DNA from: Earliella scabrosa
Taxonomy: Eukaryota; Basidiomycota; Agaricomycetes; Polyporales; Polyporaceae
Length of the DNA: 64,000 nucleotides
Direction: 5' to 3'
NCBI GenBank assembly: GCA_022605405.1
Contig: JABYQQ010000001.1
Coordinates: 1,922,001-1,986,000, forward strand
In this document: positions 1 through 12,423 of the stretch, one piece after another
Layout of the letters: every line of letters starts with the position of its first letter
How positions within the stretch are numbered: the first letter of the stretch is position 1
Notes under the pieces: generated by a model
Told to the model about the DNA's origin: nothing
Database searches by the model: none
Seen by the model: the letters and a program-made list of their open reading frames with translations, nothing else
Made by a program: the position numbers and the translations under genes

Positions 1-3000
1 TCTCACACGACGTCGCCGCAGCTCAAAGAGCATGCCAATGACACGCGAGACAGCCTGGGCGCCGTAGTGCTCGTACACCAGCGACGTCACGATGTTGACG
101 ACGACTGCCAGCAGGAGCATCGCGCGCGCGCCCGGCGGCAGGTACATGAGCTCGAGCAGCTTCATGACCGCCCGCGGCGGGTCGAGGAGCACCACGATGT
201 TGAACACGCACAGACACGCCATCGACAGCATGAACCAACCTGGCAGGTGTGACGCGTATAATTAGCACCCGCCCGCACACGTCAGTCAGATAATGATGAG
301 CGCAATTACCGTTTGTCCACATGTGCTTCCGGAATGGCGGCCCAATGCTGAACACGGCTGCGACCAGGATGTACTGGAAACAGGACACCAGGAATAGCGC
401 CGAGTTCTCGTAGTTGGTCGCCTCGAGCTTGTCGTCGTCCGCGTTTGGGTCCTTGCGCACCGGGGGCGTGTACCTGGTCATTCAAGCAGTGCCTCAGCTT
501 CCCCGTCAGTCAATGCATGTCAGCGATGATCACTTACCAACCCTGGGAGCGCACCCAGAAGAACGCCCAAAACTGGACGGCAGACGTGATGAGAATTTGA
601 CCGATGAGACTTGCCAGCACCTTCTTCGACACCAGGCTTGCCGTCGGCCGCTTGGGGTGTATCCGAGGCCAGGGAAGGGTGCGTCCCACTAGTGCGTGTG
701 TCAGGCCGAAGTCATCATGAAGAGGCAGTGTGCTCACTCGTGACTGCGATCGGGATGATGATGAACAGATCAATGTACAGAAACTGCGAATATCGTTGAT
801 TAAAGACCTGGGGCGGACAGTTTCCGCGTTTCACGCACCTGGAAGTCGCCCAAAGACGAGGCGAACGAGTACAACAGGGTGATCGTCGTGAACTGAATGA
901 GCGAGTACAACGCCCTAACGCACAATCAGCCAATTACTCCCGCTGCAGCCGCCAGCCCGTACTCACATGTATTTGAAACAGCTGAAGCTTGTCACCAGCG
1001 CAGCGCGGCCTTCCTTGATCACCTCGATGACACAACTGATGTCGGGAGTGCGGCTCGTAAAGGGTGCCGCGACAGATGCCTCCGCCTCCGATAGCGAAAG
1101 ACCAACATCTGCTGCCTTCAAAGCGGCACAGTCGTTTGCGCCATCGCCGCACATGAGAACGGTGTATCCGAGGTCCTGGAGGCGCTCGACGACTTCGTTC
1201 TTCTCATCAGGGGACATGCGTGCGTAGATTTGCGTCTTGACGAGCATCTGTCAAAGGCAAGTTAGCACTGATGTGGGACTCCGCGGCCCTCGCGCCTACT
1301 CTCTGCATGGTTTCAAGTGGTGCATGGTTGATGATCCAACGGAAGACATCGCCGGTGACTGCGAGAGTGTAGTCTTGGCTCTCCAGCTCCTCGGAGTCAA
1401 TCAGGCGATGTGGAGGTGCGCTCAGTGGTTTCAAGCTGTAGTCGTCTAGTTTCCATGAGGGCTCATCCATGCTCGCCCACTCCAACTTCGACAGTGGCGA
1501 GGATGCATTCCCTGCAAGGCATTCATTCAATGAACAGAAGTCGCGGATTTGAAAGCGCACCTCGCACGAAAGTTGGAGAGAATACTTGCGCCGCCGGGTT
1601 GATCAGACCACACTCGCGCGCCACACTGACAGCCGTGAGCGGATTGTCACCGGTGATCATTCTGCATGCGAAGTGAGCGGCGCGTAGCGTCTGGATAGCA
1701 GGCGTGGTCCCAGGCTTGAGCTTATTCTCGAAGATGACCAAGCCGAGGAACTGCAAGCCTGACTCCGCTTGTTCACTGCGAACACGACGTGAGAACGTGC
1801 GTAGCATAAGTTAGACTTCGTACCCACCGCTTGAGCTTCTGAGCCTTCAGCCAGGACAAGCCTTCTATACTCTTCCCAGCCATCGCGATGACACGGTAAC
1901 CACGCTTCGTGTAGTACGAAAGAAGATCATCGTAGTCCTGCGGGACTGGATATGCAACGACTTCAGTACGCATGCCCGCCAACATGGTATGAACACTCAC
2001 AAGTGCTCTTGTCGCAAATCTCCGCCATGACCTCCGGTGCGCCCTTGACATAGATCTCCATGCTCGTGCTCTTCAGGCGCTTCACGATAACGCTCATCCT
2101 GCGCAGGGCCGACACGAACTCAAACGTCCGGATGACGCCGAGCTCCAGGAAGTGCGCGTGCTGCGTCGCCACTTTACGTTGAGTGAACTCCGGGTGAACC
2201 ACACAACAAAGGACATCTCACCCGCCCAGCGCCCTTGAGCGCGTCTTCGATCCTGAACTGCGCGCTGCCCGGAGGCCTCACGACTGTCTGCACCAGCGCC
2301 GCAGGCCGGTCTCCCCCCGCCTTCTTCTTGACGACCCCAGTGCCCGCGACCTGCCCTTCCTCGAGCGTCCACTTTGTAAACTCGAACATTTTCACGTCCA
2401 GCGGGTCCCCGATGATCTCCCCGTCGACCATCTTGAGCGAATGGCACGTCGCGAGCGCGTACAGAAAATTCGCCTTGTCGCGGCTTGCCGGAAGGTCGTG
2501 AATGTCGTCCAGTAGCTCGCCAAACCGGTCCACATTGCGCTCGGGCGCGCGCACCCCAAGGATGTCGAGCCCGTCCTCCGTCAGGGTGCCGGTCTTGTCG
2601 AAGCAGCAGACGTTAATCTGGCCCGCGACGTTCACACGGCTGGGCGAGATGCAGAAGATGCCTAATTTGCGTAGACGGCCGATGGCGAAGCTCGTTCCGA
2701 TGGATAACGTAGCGGGCAGCGCAGGCGGGACGACGACGGTGATGAGATCGAGTGCACGAATCAGGATGGTATGCCAACGGACCTAGGATTACCACGGGAT
2801 GTCAACAATGGATAACGCAATCGTAGCGGATGCACTTACCCCCAGACGCACGAACTGCACGGCACTCGCGCAAAATCCAAGTCCGGCGACTCCTGCGAGG
2901 ACGCCTATGAACCTCATCGAGTCTCTGTAGAACTTGAAGCCCGTTGGCTTGGGGAAGAGCATAGACCGTACAAGCGCTCCCTTGGTGGTGTAGAATCCTG

Positions 3001-5281
3001 TTGGAGACGTGAGCGTGAAGGCTCAAGCACGGGTACATACGACTAACCCGTTCGCACCACTAGGCCCAGCGCAGGAGCACCGGGACGTCCGTCTGTGGAT
3101 AAACCTCCTCTGATACGGACAACTCGTGTACCGGCATAGAGGAAGCTCTTCGCCATATCACCAGTGACATCAACGCTGTCACGCCACCTGGCGAGGTCAT
3201 CGTTCTTGATGGGTATTTTGCTGACAGGAACACTCTCGCCGGTCAACATGCTCTCGTTGACGATCGCATCTCCGGATAGAAGGAACATATCAGCGGGAAG
3301 AGTTGCTAACGGTGGGTCAATGAGGTTCACAATGTCGCCCGTGACAATCTCTGACGAGTCACATTCTGACCCTGTCCAGAGCAGTTGAGTTTCACTCGTG
3401 GATAGTGCGACATCAACTAGCGACCTACAAGAGCCGTCGCGATACACGCTAACTTTGCAGCTGAACCGTGACATCTCCCTCATCCTAGCGATGGTCTAAA
3501 CCGTAATATGTGCTGTGAGCAAATGTGTATTACTATCTGCGTAGCACTGACCTGCTTGGTTTCCACCAGTGTCGTAATGATACTGATAGCAGAGATTAGG
3601 GCGATGCAGAACGCGTAGTAATAGTAGTCGTCCAACGACCACAGGATGATACTGGCGATTTGAAAAACGTAGAATGGATGTATGACCTGCGCGCGACATG
3701 AGATGTACAATCACCTGAAGATAACATAGACTAACCTCATCTATGAGGAGCGACACAGTAGATTTTCCTTCGATATCAATGATGTTGGGTCCGCATAGCG
3801 TTGCTCGCTGTGTCTGGATACCTTTAACGAGACCGTCTTGCACACTCGCTATGTCGTTCCAAGACGAGTCTCTCCAGTCACTGAGCACCGCGTTAGTCAC
3901 CAACTGACTCGATTAACATGCTAAGAGAAGGGACGCTGACCGGATCATGCTGAAGAGACCCGTGCGGGGGTCAAGAGCGAATCTATTATACCGGTAGTCT
4001 ACATAGGTCAGGCTGTTGAGAATGTCGGACGTGCTTATTCGAGCCTTGGGCAACAATTGCGTAGGGTCCGGTGCGGCTGAGAATACTGTTGATAACGGGT
4101 ATGGGTAGTCGATACGACCAATGGGGAAGAGTGCGATATCCCTGTATGCGGTCTTTGCTTCGCTGAGCATGCAAGATAGCAAGAACCTTCGCGAGACAGC
4201 CCACCTCAACAACAACAAAACCAGCCTTGATGTCCACAAAGGCACGTTCGCGCGTGACCCAACGCAGCCACAGTCGAGGGAACCAGCGCCCAAGAAGCGC
4301 GAGGACTCCGAAAGTGCATACACAGCAGAGCAGCCAAAGCCACCGCCGCCAAGGTATAGGTTCGTAACCTATCATGCGTATTTGCGCGTCCTCGTCTGCA
4401 ATGTAGAGCGTCTGTCTACTGGGGGGTCCAGCCGGTGGTGGTGGAAGGGGTTCGAGCTCGCCCATTTCTATACGTGCCTCTGAGCCGAATATAGGGTCGC
4501 CAGCCAATAACGGGAGTGTCGGTCCAGGTGAGGGAGGATAAGAACCGAACTCCATCTCGCTCCCGGACGGAGCGATGCTTGCAATGTCGGCCTCCTCCGC
4601 GCCAGAGGAGTCGTCTTCCTCGTTGGAGGTGTAGCCCCAGCGGTCGTCGCCGTCTTCGGACATATCGTCGACGGCGTAGTCCGAGCTGACGTCTGACCGC
4701 CTGCTACTATGCCGTCGTAGTAGCCTTGACCGTGAAGCACGGCTGGACAAGGACGGACGCCGGCTGCGTGGAGGCGATTCTGTAGCGGGTGCACCCCGGC
4801 CAAAGATACTAGCCAGGTTCTCGAAGACGCCGCTACGAGTAGCTTGGGGAGACCGCGACTTCCGCCGTCCGCGTGAACGTCGAGTGTATCCCTCACCTTC
4901 GTCGCCCGACTCGCCAGAGAGATCCTGTTCCGACCAGTGTCCATTCCCAGCATCCTCTTGGTCCGCGGTACTGTCCTGACTCATGCGCCTGCTGCGACTG
5001 CGCGTACGCCCATCTCGACTCATACTATCGTCGCTGCGCCGACGGCTCCGCGATCCTCTAGAGAAGCCGCTGCTTCGCCGTCCGTGGTCGCGAAGCGTCA
5101 TACGGGAGACGCTGCTAGGATTGACGGAGTGCCCGGGTCCGTCGAACATGGCGTCACCGTCGTCGCCATAACGCGAGTCCCGTCTTGTGCGGCGTGCATT
5201 GGTGATAGCTTGCTGGATATCGAGAGGCGATGCACCCTCGGTATAGTCATGTCCACCGCCGTTGGAAGATGAGGGATCCAT
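1..5281 (-). CDS. P5B-type P-type ATPase (YPK9/ATP13A2-like), 3' end outside window
   Basis: Membrane pump of the P5B class; relatives (yeast Ypk9, human ATP13A2) act in vacuolar/lysosomal membranes on polyamines or metals. The start codon is at 5279-5281 (MDPSSSNGG). About 290 residues of Ser/Arg-rich, low-complexity cytosolic N-terminus come first, then hydrophobic segments. Motifs appear in order along the minus strand: LTGES (near 3240), the P5B-specific PPALP in the fourth core helix (near 2715), the phosphorylation loop [12 protein letters not shown] (near 2590), KGAPE (near 2040), [10 protein letters not shown] (near 1650) and hinge GDGANDC (near 1150). C-terminal TM exons run off position 1. 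Many introns of about 50-60 nt interrupt it. It is divergent from the BOS1 gene, and its upstream region is one arm of a large inverted repeat. Family is certain; substrate is inferred only. Confidence 0.93.
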
Positions 5282-5504
5282 GGTGTGGATGTCAACCAGT
5301 GTCAAGTTTTACCGGAAGACATACGCTGACGATGGACAGTGCGGGAGGAGAGCGGAGGAGAGAGTCGCTGGGCGTCGTCCGAGTCGACGCGATAGAACAG
5401 AATCTTGCTCTCAGCCAGGCTCCTACCCATCCGCCGCTCGAGTTGAGGGCGATATCTAGCAAGAGGGAGTTCGAGTCGAATCGGGAGGAGCGCACACAAC
5501 TATA

Positions 5505-5710
5505 GAATAGACGCCGGACAATGTTGGATCACGTGTATAGTTAAGTTGGGCCCTCAACTCTGAGCGACGGCTGGCACCAAACTCAAGTAAATACACGGAG
5601 CCCGGAGAGCAGACGCCCATGTTGCCCCCATTTGGAAGCCCATCAACCGTGAGCGCTTCGGTATTTTCGAGCCCGCCTCAGTATTACATAAGATCCCATC
5701 ACTTACTCCC
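5505..5710 (+). repeat. Left arm of 206-bp inverted repeat (identical by eye)
   Basis: Read on the minus strand, this segment matches 6245-6450 base for base in my comparison. Outward similarity continues, with small indels, to about 5410; inward it continues to about 5728. It holds a CACGTG E-box (near 5530) and lies upstream of the P5B ATPase start at 5281, so it is probably promoter or 5' leader of that gene. Confidence 0.93.
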
Positions 5711-6244
5711 AGGCTTGCACCCTCCTATCAGTAGTACTAAGATTCGAAGCCTCCAACAATATTGCGCAGCAGGGCTCATAGTACTGACATATGCGTGACA
5801 GCCCCGTTGTGTTTGGTTCGGGACGGGACATACTTACTAGCAAGTCACGGTATTTACTAGTACTAGTATCAGTACTTATTGTACTTAGCGAGCAGGGTCA
5901 ACTTGAAGTTCCCTGCGCTTTGTGTGCAGGCTGTAGTTTGTTCAAACTCACCCACAACTGTGATCAACTACCAGTTAGTTCCTTGATTTGAAAAGACTTG
6001 AATACAGGCTCCCTACAAGTACTAAGGCTCAGCGGCCCGGGCGTTGAACTTGAAAGGACTCGGAAATATTGCAGCAGTGAGGGGTCACGGGGCGCCACCT
6101 ACTTGTGAGTGACTAGCTAAATGCCTGTGCACCCCTACACTCTTGCTGTCATCCCATGAATATGACTTGTATTCCGTCAGATGTCGGACGGGAAGTACCA
6201 GTGACTAGGAGTACTACTTAGTACGGTGTCGAGCCGCGGTGCAA
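5711..6244. other. Spacer between the inverted-repeat arms
   Basis: No convincing coding region. It is richer in A+T than its surroundings and has many short TAGTAC/ACTAGTACT-type palindromes. The two ends carry weakly inverted sequence (CAGTAGTACTAAG near 5735 and AGTACTACTTAGTACG near 6210), which could be worn terminal repeats of a small non-autonomous element. The axis of the whole palindrome lies near 5978. Confidence 0.5.
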
Positions 6245-6450
6245 GGGAGTAAGTGATGGGATCTTATGTAATACTGAGGCGGGCTCGAAAATACCGAAGC
6301 GCTCACGGTTGATGGGCTTCCAAATGGGGGCAACATGGGCGTCTGCTCTCCGGGCTCCGTGTATTTACTTGAGTTTGGTGCCAGCCGTCGCTCAGAGTTG
6401 AGGGCCCAACTTAACTATACACGTGATCCAACATTGTCCGGCGTCTATTC
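6245..6450 (-). repeat. Right arm of 206-bp inverted repeat (identical by eye)
   Basis: Partner of 5505-5710. Diverged similarity reaches out to about 6547 and in to about 6236. It lies upstream of the BOS1 start at 6677 and carries the same CACGTG E-box (near 6420), so both divergent genes have the same upstream sequence in mirror orientation. Confidence 0.93.
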
Positions 6451-6676
6451 TGGTATAGGCTGTGTGTGCTTCCTCTTGATTCACCCTGACCTCCTCCCGC
6501 TAGATATTGCCCTCAACTCGAGCGGCGGATGGGTAGGAGCCTGGCTCTCAGCGCCACCAAACGCGACGTCAGGGCCGGTCACGTGCAGCACCTGTACTGA
6601 CACGCACACCGCGCAGAGCTTGGACTTGGACCACGACACGCCTCCTTCTGCTCGCTATTTATTCCTTCTTTCCACC

Positions 6677-7705
6677 ATGAACTCGCTGTATACCCTCGGC
6701 GTTCGACAGACAAACTCCATCCAGGCCGACCTTGAACGATTACGGAATGGGGAGAAGTCGGCATCGTTACTAGGTCTGTAGCATGCTCGATAGCCACCAC
6801 TGGACAAACATTGAAGTCCGACTTGTTGCTGGGTCTCTGACAGGGCAGATATCTGCGTCGCTCGCTGCTATGCACAGGACGGTGGAGGACTACGACTCGA
6901 TGGCTAAGAGGGAAATCATCAAGGCGAAGCAGGAGAAGGCTATGATGTACGTATTTCTGCATCACAAGCCACAACATCACTGGCGCGAGACGTGGGACGC
7001 GCGAACGAACATGGGCATGCCGTTCGTTCGAAACAGCAGGGCTCATACTACGCTTCCACAGGCGCGTACAGAAGTTCCGTGCAGATTATGCCGACTTGCG
7101 AGCACAATTCGAGCGTTTCAAGACAGAGGTGAGAGCAGTTCCCATTATCTCCGTGGGCCTTGCCCAACATGTCCTCCCAGCATGAGGCGGCAGCAAGAGC
7201 CGAACTGTTCTCTGCATCGTCATCTTCAACAGGACCTCCTTCCGCCCCTGGAGACACCCGGAGGCGGTTCATGGCTGGCCCAACACAACCAACCGAAGAG
7301 GTGTCAGAATCGCCTTTCCGAGGCTCAACACCTATGCCCATGAACGGCGCCCTCCGCGAACAGCACGCGCTGCGGGAACACAGCTTCATTCAGAACACAG
7401 ACACGCGACTGGACGAGTTCATCGCACAAGGCCGGGCCGTCCTGGACGACTTGGTGGATCAGCGAAACGTGCTCAAGGGTACCCAGCGGCGGCTGCTCGA
7501 TGCCGCGAATACGCTCGGTCTGAGCAGGGATGTCATTGGGTGGATCGAGAGGAGGAGGTGCGTCTTGTCCTCGACTTGACCTGACCCTTTGCTTGGTACT
7601 GACTAGGAGGATGGCTTGCGCAGTACGCAAGACATGTATATCTTCTTCGCCGGCGCGATCTTCACGTTCTTTTGCTTCTTCCTCATATGGAAGTATCTGG
7701 GTTGA
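6677..7705 (+). CDS. BOS1: BOS1/membrin-type Golgi SNARE
   Basis: Qb-SNARE for ER-to-Golgi vesicle fusion, anchored in ER/Golgi membranes by its C-terminal helix. Five exons join in frame: 6677-6773, 6844-6946, 7062-7128, 7181-7557 and 7624-7705, giving 241 residues, the usual size for the family. The N-terminal helical domain starts MNSLYTLGVRQTNS. A Pro/Ser-rich linker follows, then the SNARE heptads around NTDTRLDEF...DLVDQRN...AANTLGL. The protein ends IERRSTQDMYIFF plus a hydrophobic tail (about 17 residues) and a short KYLG end, as in membrins. The last acceptor was chosen as CAG at 7621-7623 because it alone restores the tail frame. The promoter is shared with the P5B ATPase through the inverted repeat. 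Confidence 0.9.
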
Positions 7706-8143
7706 TGGTGATGCTTTCCTCGCCTCGGACTCTTGTATAATAGTAGTGTCGGATTGCTAATCTTATGGTGTCTTGACCAGCGTGCACTGTGCCTTCGCGT
7801 GAAGTCGTCAGATCAAACAACGCAAATGTCCTTTCTCCGATCGCACGGTCGCTGAGCACACTTGCAGTGATTTGCCATGGCCGAGTACACTCTATATAGT
7901 AGTGCAAGGTGCCCCTCCAGACAATCCCCCATTCCACACCGGCATGCGCTTCTACCTGGGTTCTTCGGATGGCTCCGTCTCTGCGACGGAATCCCGGGCC
8001 GTAGCCGGCGATGGCGGTTCGACACGCTCGCCCTTCCCGTTCGTGATGGTCGTCCTGCGCTGCACCGTCACCCGCACCCCTGTAGGCGGACTTTGCGCAG
8101 CGTTAGTACTCTTCGTTCGGGAATTACGAAGCTCGAAGCGTGC
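7706..8143. other. Intergenic, convergent 3' ends
   Basis: Lies between the BOS1 stop and the DUF6534 stop, so it should hold both 3' UTRs. I see no gene or repeat. Confidence 0.5.
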
Positions 8144-10263
8144 TCACAAGCTCACGGTGTGCGCCTTCGAGGTGTCGTCGACGTCGTGATCTATTGTCTC
8201 CACGCCGGGGAAGGTCCTGAACCGCGGCACACCAATCGAGGCGGACGCGACCTTTGTCATGTGAATCCGGAGGCTCTCCCGCGCGTTGAGACTGGACAAC
8301 ATCGTCATCGCGTACACTAGACAGATGACGATTAGCTATGTGGGAGTCATGTCGTGGGCATGACGGCACATACGTCGCGCGCTGAGGTAGGCGAATAGCG
8401 CGGTGAGGCTCGTGTCGCGAAGCGTCATGATCTACGTCGCAGGGTAGTCGTGAGGAATACAGGTCGTCAGCATTTGTCAGGCTGTGCCTCTTACCATCAC
8501 GAAGGAGAGGACGGCGCAGATTCTGCAGGGCGACGATGCCTCCGAGTCAGCGCGCGCGTCCCAAGTATGCGAGGCAAGCAATCACATACGTCGTCAGCAG
8601 GGCTGTATTGATAGCGTAGAATGCCTGCATGAACGCAAGCGCAAGTATGAACATTAGCTTGATCAAGACGAGATGGTCGCGTTTCGTACCAGCTTGTTGA
8701 CCAGCCGTTGCGTTCTCCTGTCGCATCCGGTCAGTCTCCGTTACGGATGCGCGCACGCCATCGGAAGCTCTTACCTGGTACCCGTCACACTATCACCTCG
8801 GGATATGTAAAGGTAAATAACGAGGCTCGCCGATAGCAGGATATCTGTCCCGGCCAGAACAGAAGTCATAGCCATCTCCACGTCCTGCATGGGTCGTTGA
8901 CAACGGGTTGTGAGAGACGAAGCAGAGAATGATATCTTCATGGCAGACCTTGATGTATTCGATACGGCCGCTGCCGTCAGGAGCAGTGAGGCTAATAGAA
9001 TGTACGGTGAGACCGATAGGCTATAGATGACGGATTTCTCGCGCACGCACGTTCGAACGAATAGGGCTGTCGATGTGCGTGAGACGACATGTGGGCGTAT
9101 TCAGAGATGGGTGTGATACGCACTGATACGAGACCTAGCGGCGAGGAGAGACTTGAGCACCACTACATTCCCACACTAGAGAGGAGAGAAAGACCTCGTA
9201 CCAAGCACCGACAACACAAGGAACGCCTATCAAACCCTGTAAGTCTCTGGATTGATTACTGCGGCAAAGCCAAACATACGAGGAGGCCAGTCAGTGGCTT
9301 GTTCTTGCTAACTAGGGATTATTCAGATGAATGTCGACCGACGGCGCAAGATGGTCACTCACGTCCCCACACACGGAAGAGGTAATATCTGTCCCGAGGT
9401 CAGTCGTACCGCAAGCCGTCACTGTGCGTTGCACCCACGAGTTTACAAGTGTGATCTCAAACATCTGAGGGGCAAGCGGTCAGCGATGAGGCGAAGGCAA
9501 TCACCATGACCAGTGGTTGACATACGCTGCAGAGAATCTGGGCCTACGTCCAACCGGCAGAGTCAGTACCTATGGTAGTCGGTGATATCGTGACTGACCG
9601 TCGCTGCCCTTTGGTGGCGATGAACGGGTGAGATGCGAGAGGGCACTTGATCAGAAGACAAGAACATACCACGGGAGCTTGAAGAGCCTTGCGAGACCCG
9701 CATGGGCGTACACGAGGTAATTGTACACTGGGGATCTTCTGTTGAGCGCGCCATATTGGAGAGGTGACGTGGTGACATACATGTGTCTATGTGTAGGCCA
9801 AAGTGTAGGAGGTCCAGAATCCAGACCGAGGTGACCTGCAGCAATTCGTTACGGTTGAGCCTCGCTGTGAGATGTTGCAGACGTACCAGCGTCTTCAGAA
9901 AGTGTCGATCCTCGCGGCCATACCGCCTGAAGTAATAGACGACTTGAGACGTGATGACTATATCCCCGAAGGTCAGCGGCGTCCCGGTGATGGGAACTGC
10001 AGGACCGACCTCCGAGCAGCCTATGAAGTCGAGCAGTGTCGTTAGCCGGAGTGCTGATACTTAATGTTGCAGGATGATACATACACTCCCTCAAACGTGA
10101 GACTGATCAACAGCGGTCCCAAGCTAGAGGATGACTTAGAACGGGTATAAATTGGAGCATGGCGCAGAAATACTCACTTCCAGTTGAGAAATGTGTACAA
10201 CATGTCTGCGATAGCTTCGTTGTCCAGGCCAGCGGTGCCAGCCTGCCCTTGAGTTTGATCCAT
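8144..10263 (-). CDS. DUF6534-type multi-pass membrane protein, copy 1
   Basis: Basidiomycete-expanded family of unknown function with about seven TM helices. It starts MDQTQGQAGTAG (10263). TM1 reads LGPLLISLTFEGVLLGVITS then QVVYYFRRYG once an 11-nt micro-exon near 10010 (GCTGCTCGGAG on the minus strand) is included. Later exons give WILDLLHFGLHIDT, LYNYLVYAHAGLARLF, MFEITLVNSYYLFRVWG, DVEMAMTSVLAGTDILL, RRTQRLVNKL and TICAVLSFVM. The family C-terminus follows: LYAMTMLSSLNARESLR, then a polar tail ending at 8144. I could not resolve the exons between about 9300 and 9000 (TM4-TM5). Two relatives lie at 55.5-57.6 kb and from 62.8 kb. The family assignment rests on remembered family patterns. 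Confidence 0.78.
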
Positions 10264-11170
10264 GATGATGCGACCGGACAGTTCGCTTCAGGGAGACGGG
10301 ACGACAAGGCTGTTCGTCACTGGACGTAGGAGGATGGGTCGTCTGCAGTCGACGAGTTCATGGGGTGTCTAATAATGGTGTGGCCCGTGAACTTAGGAGA
10401 CGAACGTTCCCCAGGGGCCATGGGCGTCTTCATTGAGTGTCCCAAACGGTGTCAGTGGCGTCGCAGCAGTTAATTGAAAGCGATCAGGGTCGGAGACGAT
10501 CCCGGAATTGGGGCTTATTGTGCCGGTTATCTACTCGCGATGTCAATTGATTCCGTCATGGGCCGCTACTTGTGCAATCCTGACCTACCTGGGCTAGCAT
10601 CATGCTGCTGGCACTTGCGACCGGATAGTCGCTGCACCACCGGCCTGTTGTCTGCTATGATGTATATGGATGACCTCCGCTTGAACATGCAAAGTGGCGC
10701 TTAGCCAGCAGTGGCTGCTGACGTGCGCTGACAAGCTGCTTGAATGACTCGCCGGGCAAGTCAGAACTCCGACTCCGATTCTTAAGCGCAAGCATGGGCT
10801 CAGCGTAGAGTCCCTGGAAGAGGTTACCGCGTGTTCTGTTCAGGAAACTGGCGAGTGAGATCGAACGTAAGACTGTTGTTTGTCCCTGCCAGTGCCGTAT
10901 GTTGTGAATATGTTTTGTGTTGTGTGGGGGTGAGCGCCAGTCAGGTACCCCGTCGGCTTGGACGGCATACATACATAGTCTAATCTTTATGGGCGTCCTA
11001 CGATCGCGATCGTCCTCAGACGAATGTTTGAAATTTCAAGGTTTCCTCCAGGTGTACCGTGTCTTTCGCCCGCCGTCCTAGTGTGGAGGTGAGACTCGGT
11101 TTCAGCCACGTCGAAGATTCTCCGAGCGCAGGAATAGAGCAGGAGAAATTTTTGACGCTCACTCACAAAG
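10264..11170. other. Divergent intergenic region
   Basis: Upstream region shared by the DUF6534 gene (-) and the methyltransferase (+). Open frames here look random and lack recognisable motifs, TM segments or splice-consistent partners. Confidence 0.45.
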
Positions 11171-12423
11171 ATGAACGAAGCCTCGAATGATTCGGCGTCG
11201 GCAGGCTCGAGCAACGGAGAATCTGTCTTACAGCGAGGGGTGGTTCGTCTACCGTCTGGAGCTGCACGAGTCACGGATGCAGATGAAGAAGTATGGCGGA
11301 AGATCTCACGAGCGAAAAGTTCAACTCGCCAGCTAACGCTCTGTTGTCATCATAGGTTTTCCTCCTCTACACCTCCCTCGCGGGACGTCAAGCTGCAGAT
11401 GGGAGTGCCGGTTTCCGAGGCCTAGGTCATATAGATTCCCATGAGGACACGCTTTCGATCACATTGAAGATCGGGACATCTAGCCACGCGAGGCATCCAG
11501 GGGAAACGGGTCCCAACCTTCGAGGTGCTGCCAAACGCAAGGCACGCTCACGCAGGGAAGACCATGTCGAGACCCTCGAGACCCTCGAAGTAGAGATCGC
11601 GCAGGACAAAACTGCCCTGCGGAGTCGCAAGGGAGACACAGGGAGCGTTCTCTGGCACGCAAGGTAGGCGATATAAGAACCTCCCTTGCGCCCGTCATGC
11701 CATCATACACATCATGACCGGCCGCTCGACCGGACAGTGTGGACTTTGCGGAGACGATCCTCCAGCAGTTGAACCGCAAGGATCCCGCAGGGTTCCTCGA
11801 TCCCGCAATATTATCGACCGCACATGTGGTAGAACTTGGGTGCGTCCGTTGTGTTCATTTTCATCAGGCACCGCTCGCTAAGATACGCCATCCTGTGCAG
11901 CGCAGGAACGGGACTACTCAGCGTCGTGCTATCGCGATACGTGCGCCACTACACGGTGACCGACATCGACGAGCTCATCCCGCTCATCCGCAAAAACATC
12001 GCGCGCAACTTGCCTGCCCCGCCCGTGCCCACGTCGAGGTCGAAACATCCGCCCCCTGCGGCCCCGAACGTGACTGCGACGGCTCTAGACTGGGTAGCAC
12101 TACATGCAGCTCCCATGCCCTTACGAGCGAGACTCGTCCCGGCCGAACCGGTGGACCTGTTGCTCGTCGTCGACTGCATCTACCACCCGTCATTGCTGCC
12201 GCCGTTGCTCACGACGATCGACTATCTGACGGTGGCCGGTAGGACGGCCGTCGTGGTCGTGGTTGAACTTCGAGCGGAGGATGTCATTCGAGAATTTTTG
12301 CAGCTATGGTTAGACCTGTCTTCGGGAGCAGAGTGGGAGATATGGAGCGTTGGCGGACTGCTAGATGGTCCGTACGCGGCTTGGGTGGGTTGGAAGCATG
12401 CGACACAAAGCTCGGGAGGATAG
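11171..12423 (+). CDS. Methyltransf_16 family protein (RKM5-like protein methyltransferase)
   Basis: Seven-beta-strand SAM-dependent methyltransferase of the group that modifies protein lysines (yeast Rkm5/EFM and METTL21 relatives). Four exons (11171-11290, 11356-11663, 11738-11839, 11901-12423) give 350 residues. An N-terminal insert rich in Arg/Lys/Glu precedes motif I, VVELGAGTGLLSVVLSRY, which spans the exon 3/4 junction. Then come VTDIDELIPLIRKN (acidic residue binding SAM ribose) and the family post-motif DCIYHPSLLPPLL. The C-terminal strand includes VVVVVELRAED. Which protein it methylates cannot be told from sequence. Its 3' end faces NOL12. Confidence 0.85.

Noticed and set aside
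8144..10263. DUF6534 copy 1 as a frameshifted pseudogene
   Set aside because: First reading gave broken frames near 10000 and 9350. An 11-nt micro-exon and a GTGGGT donor with a 50-nt intron restore both, and the C-terminus is fully family-like.
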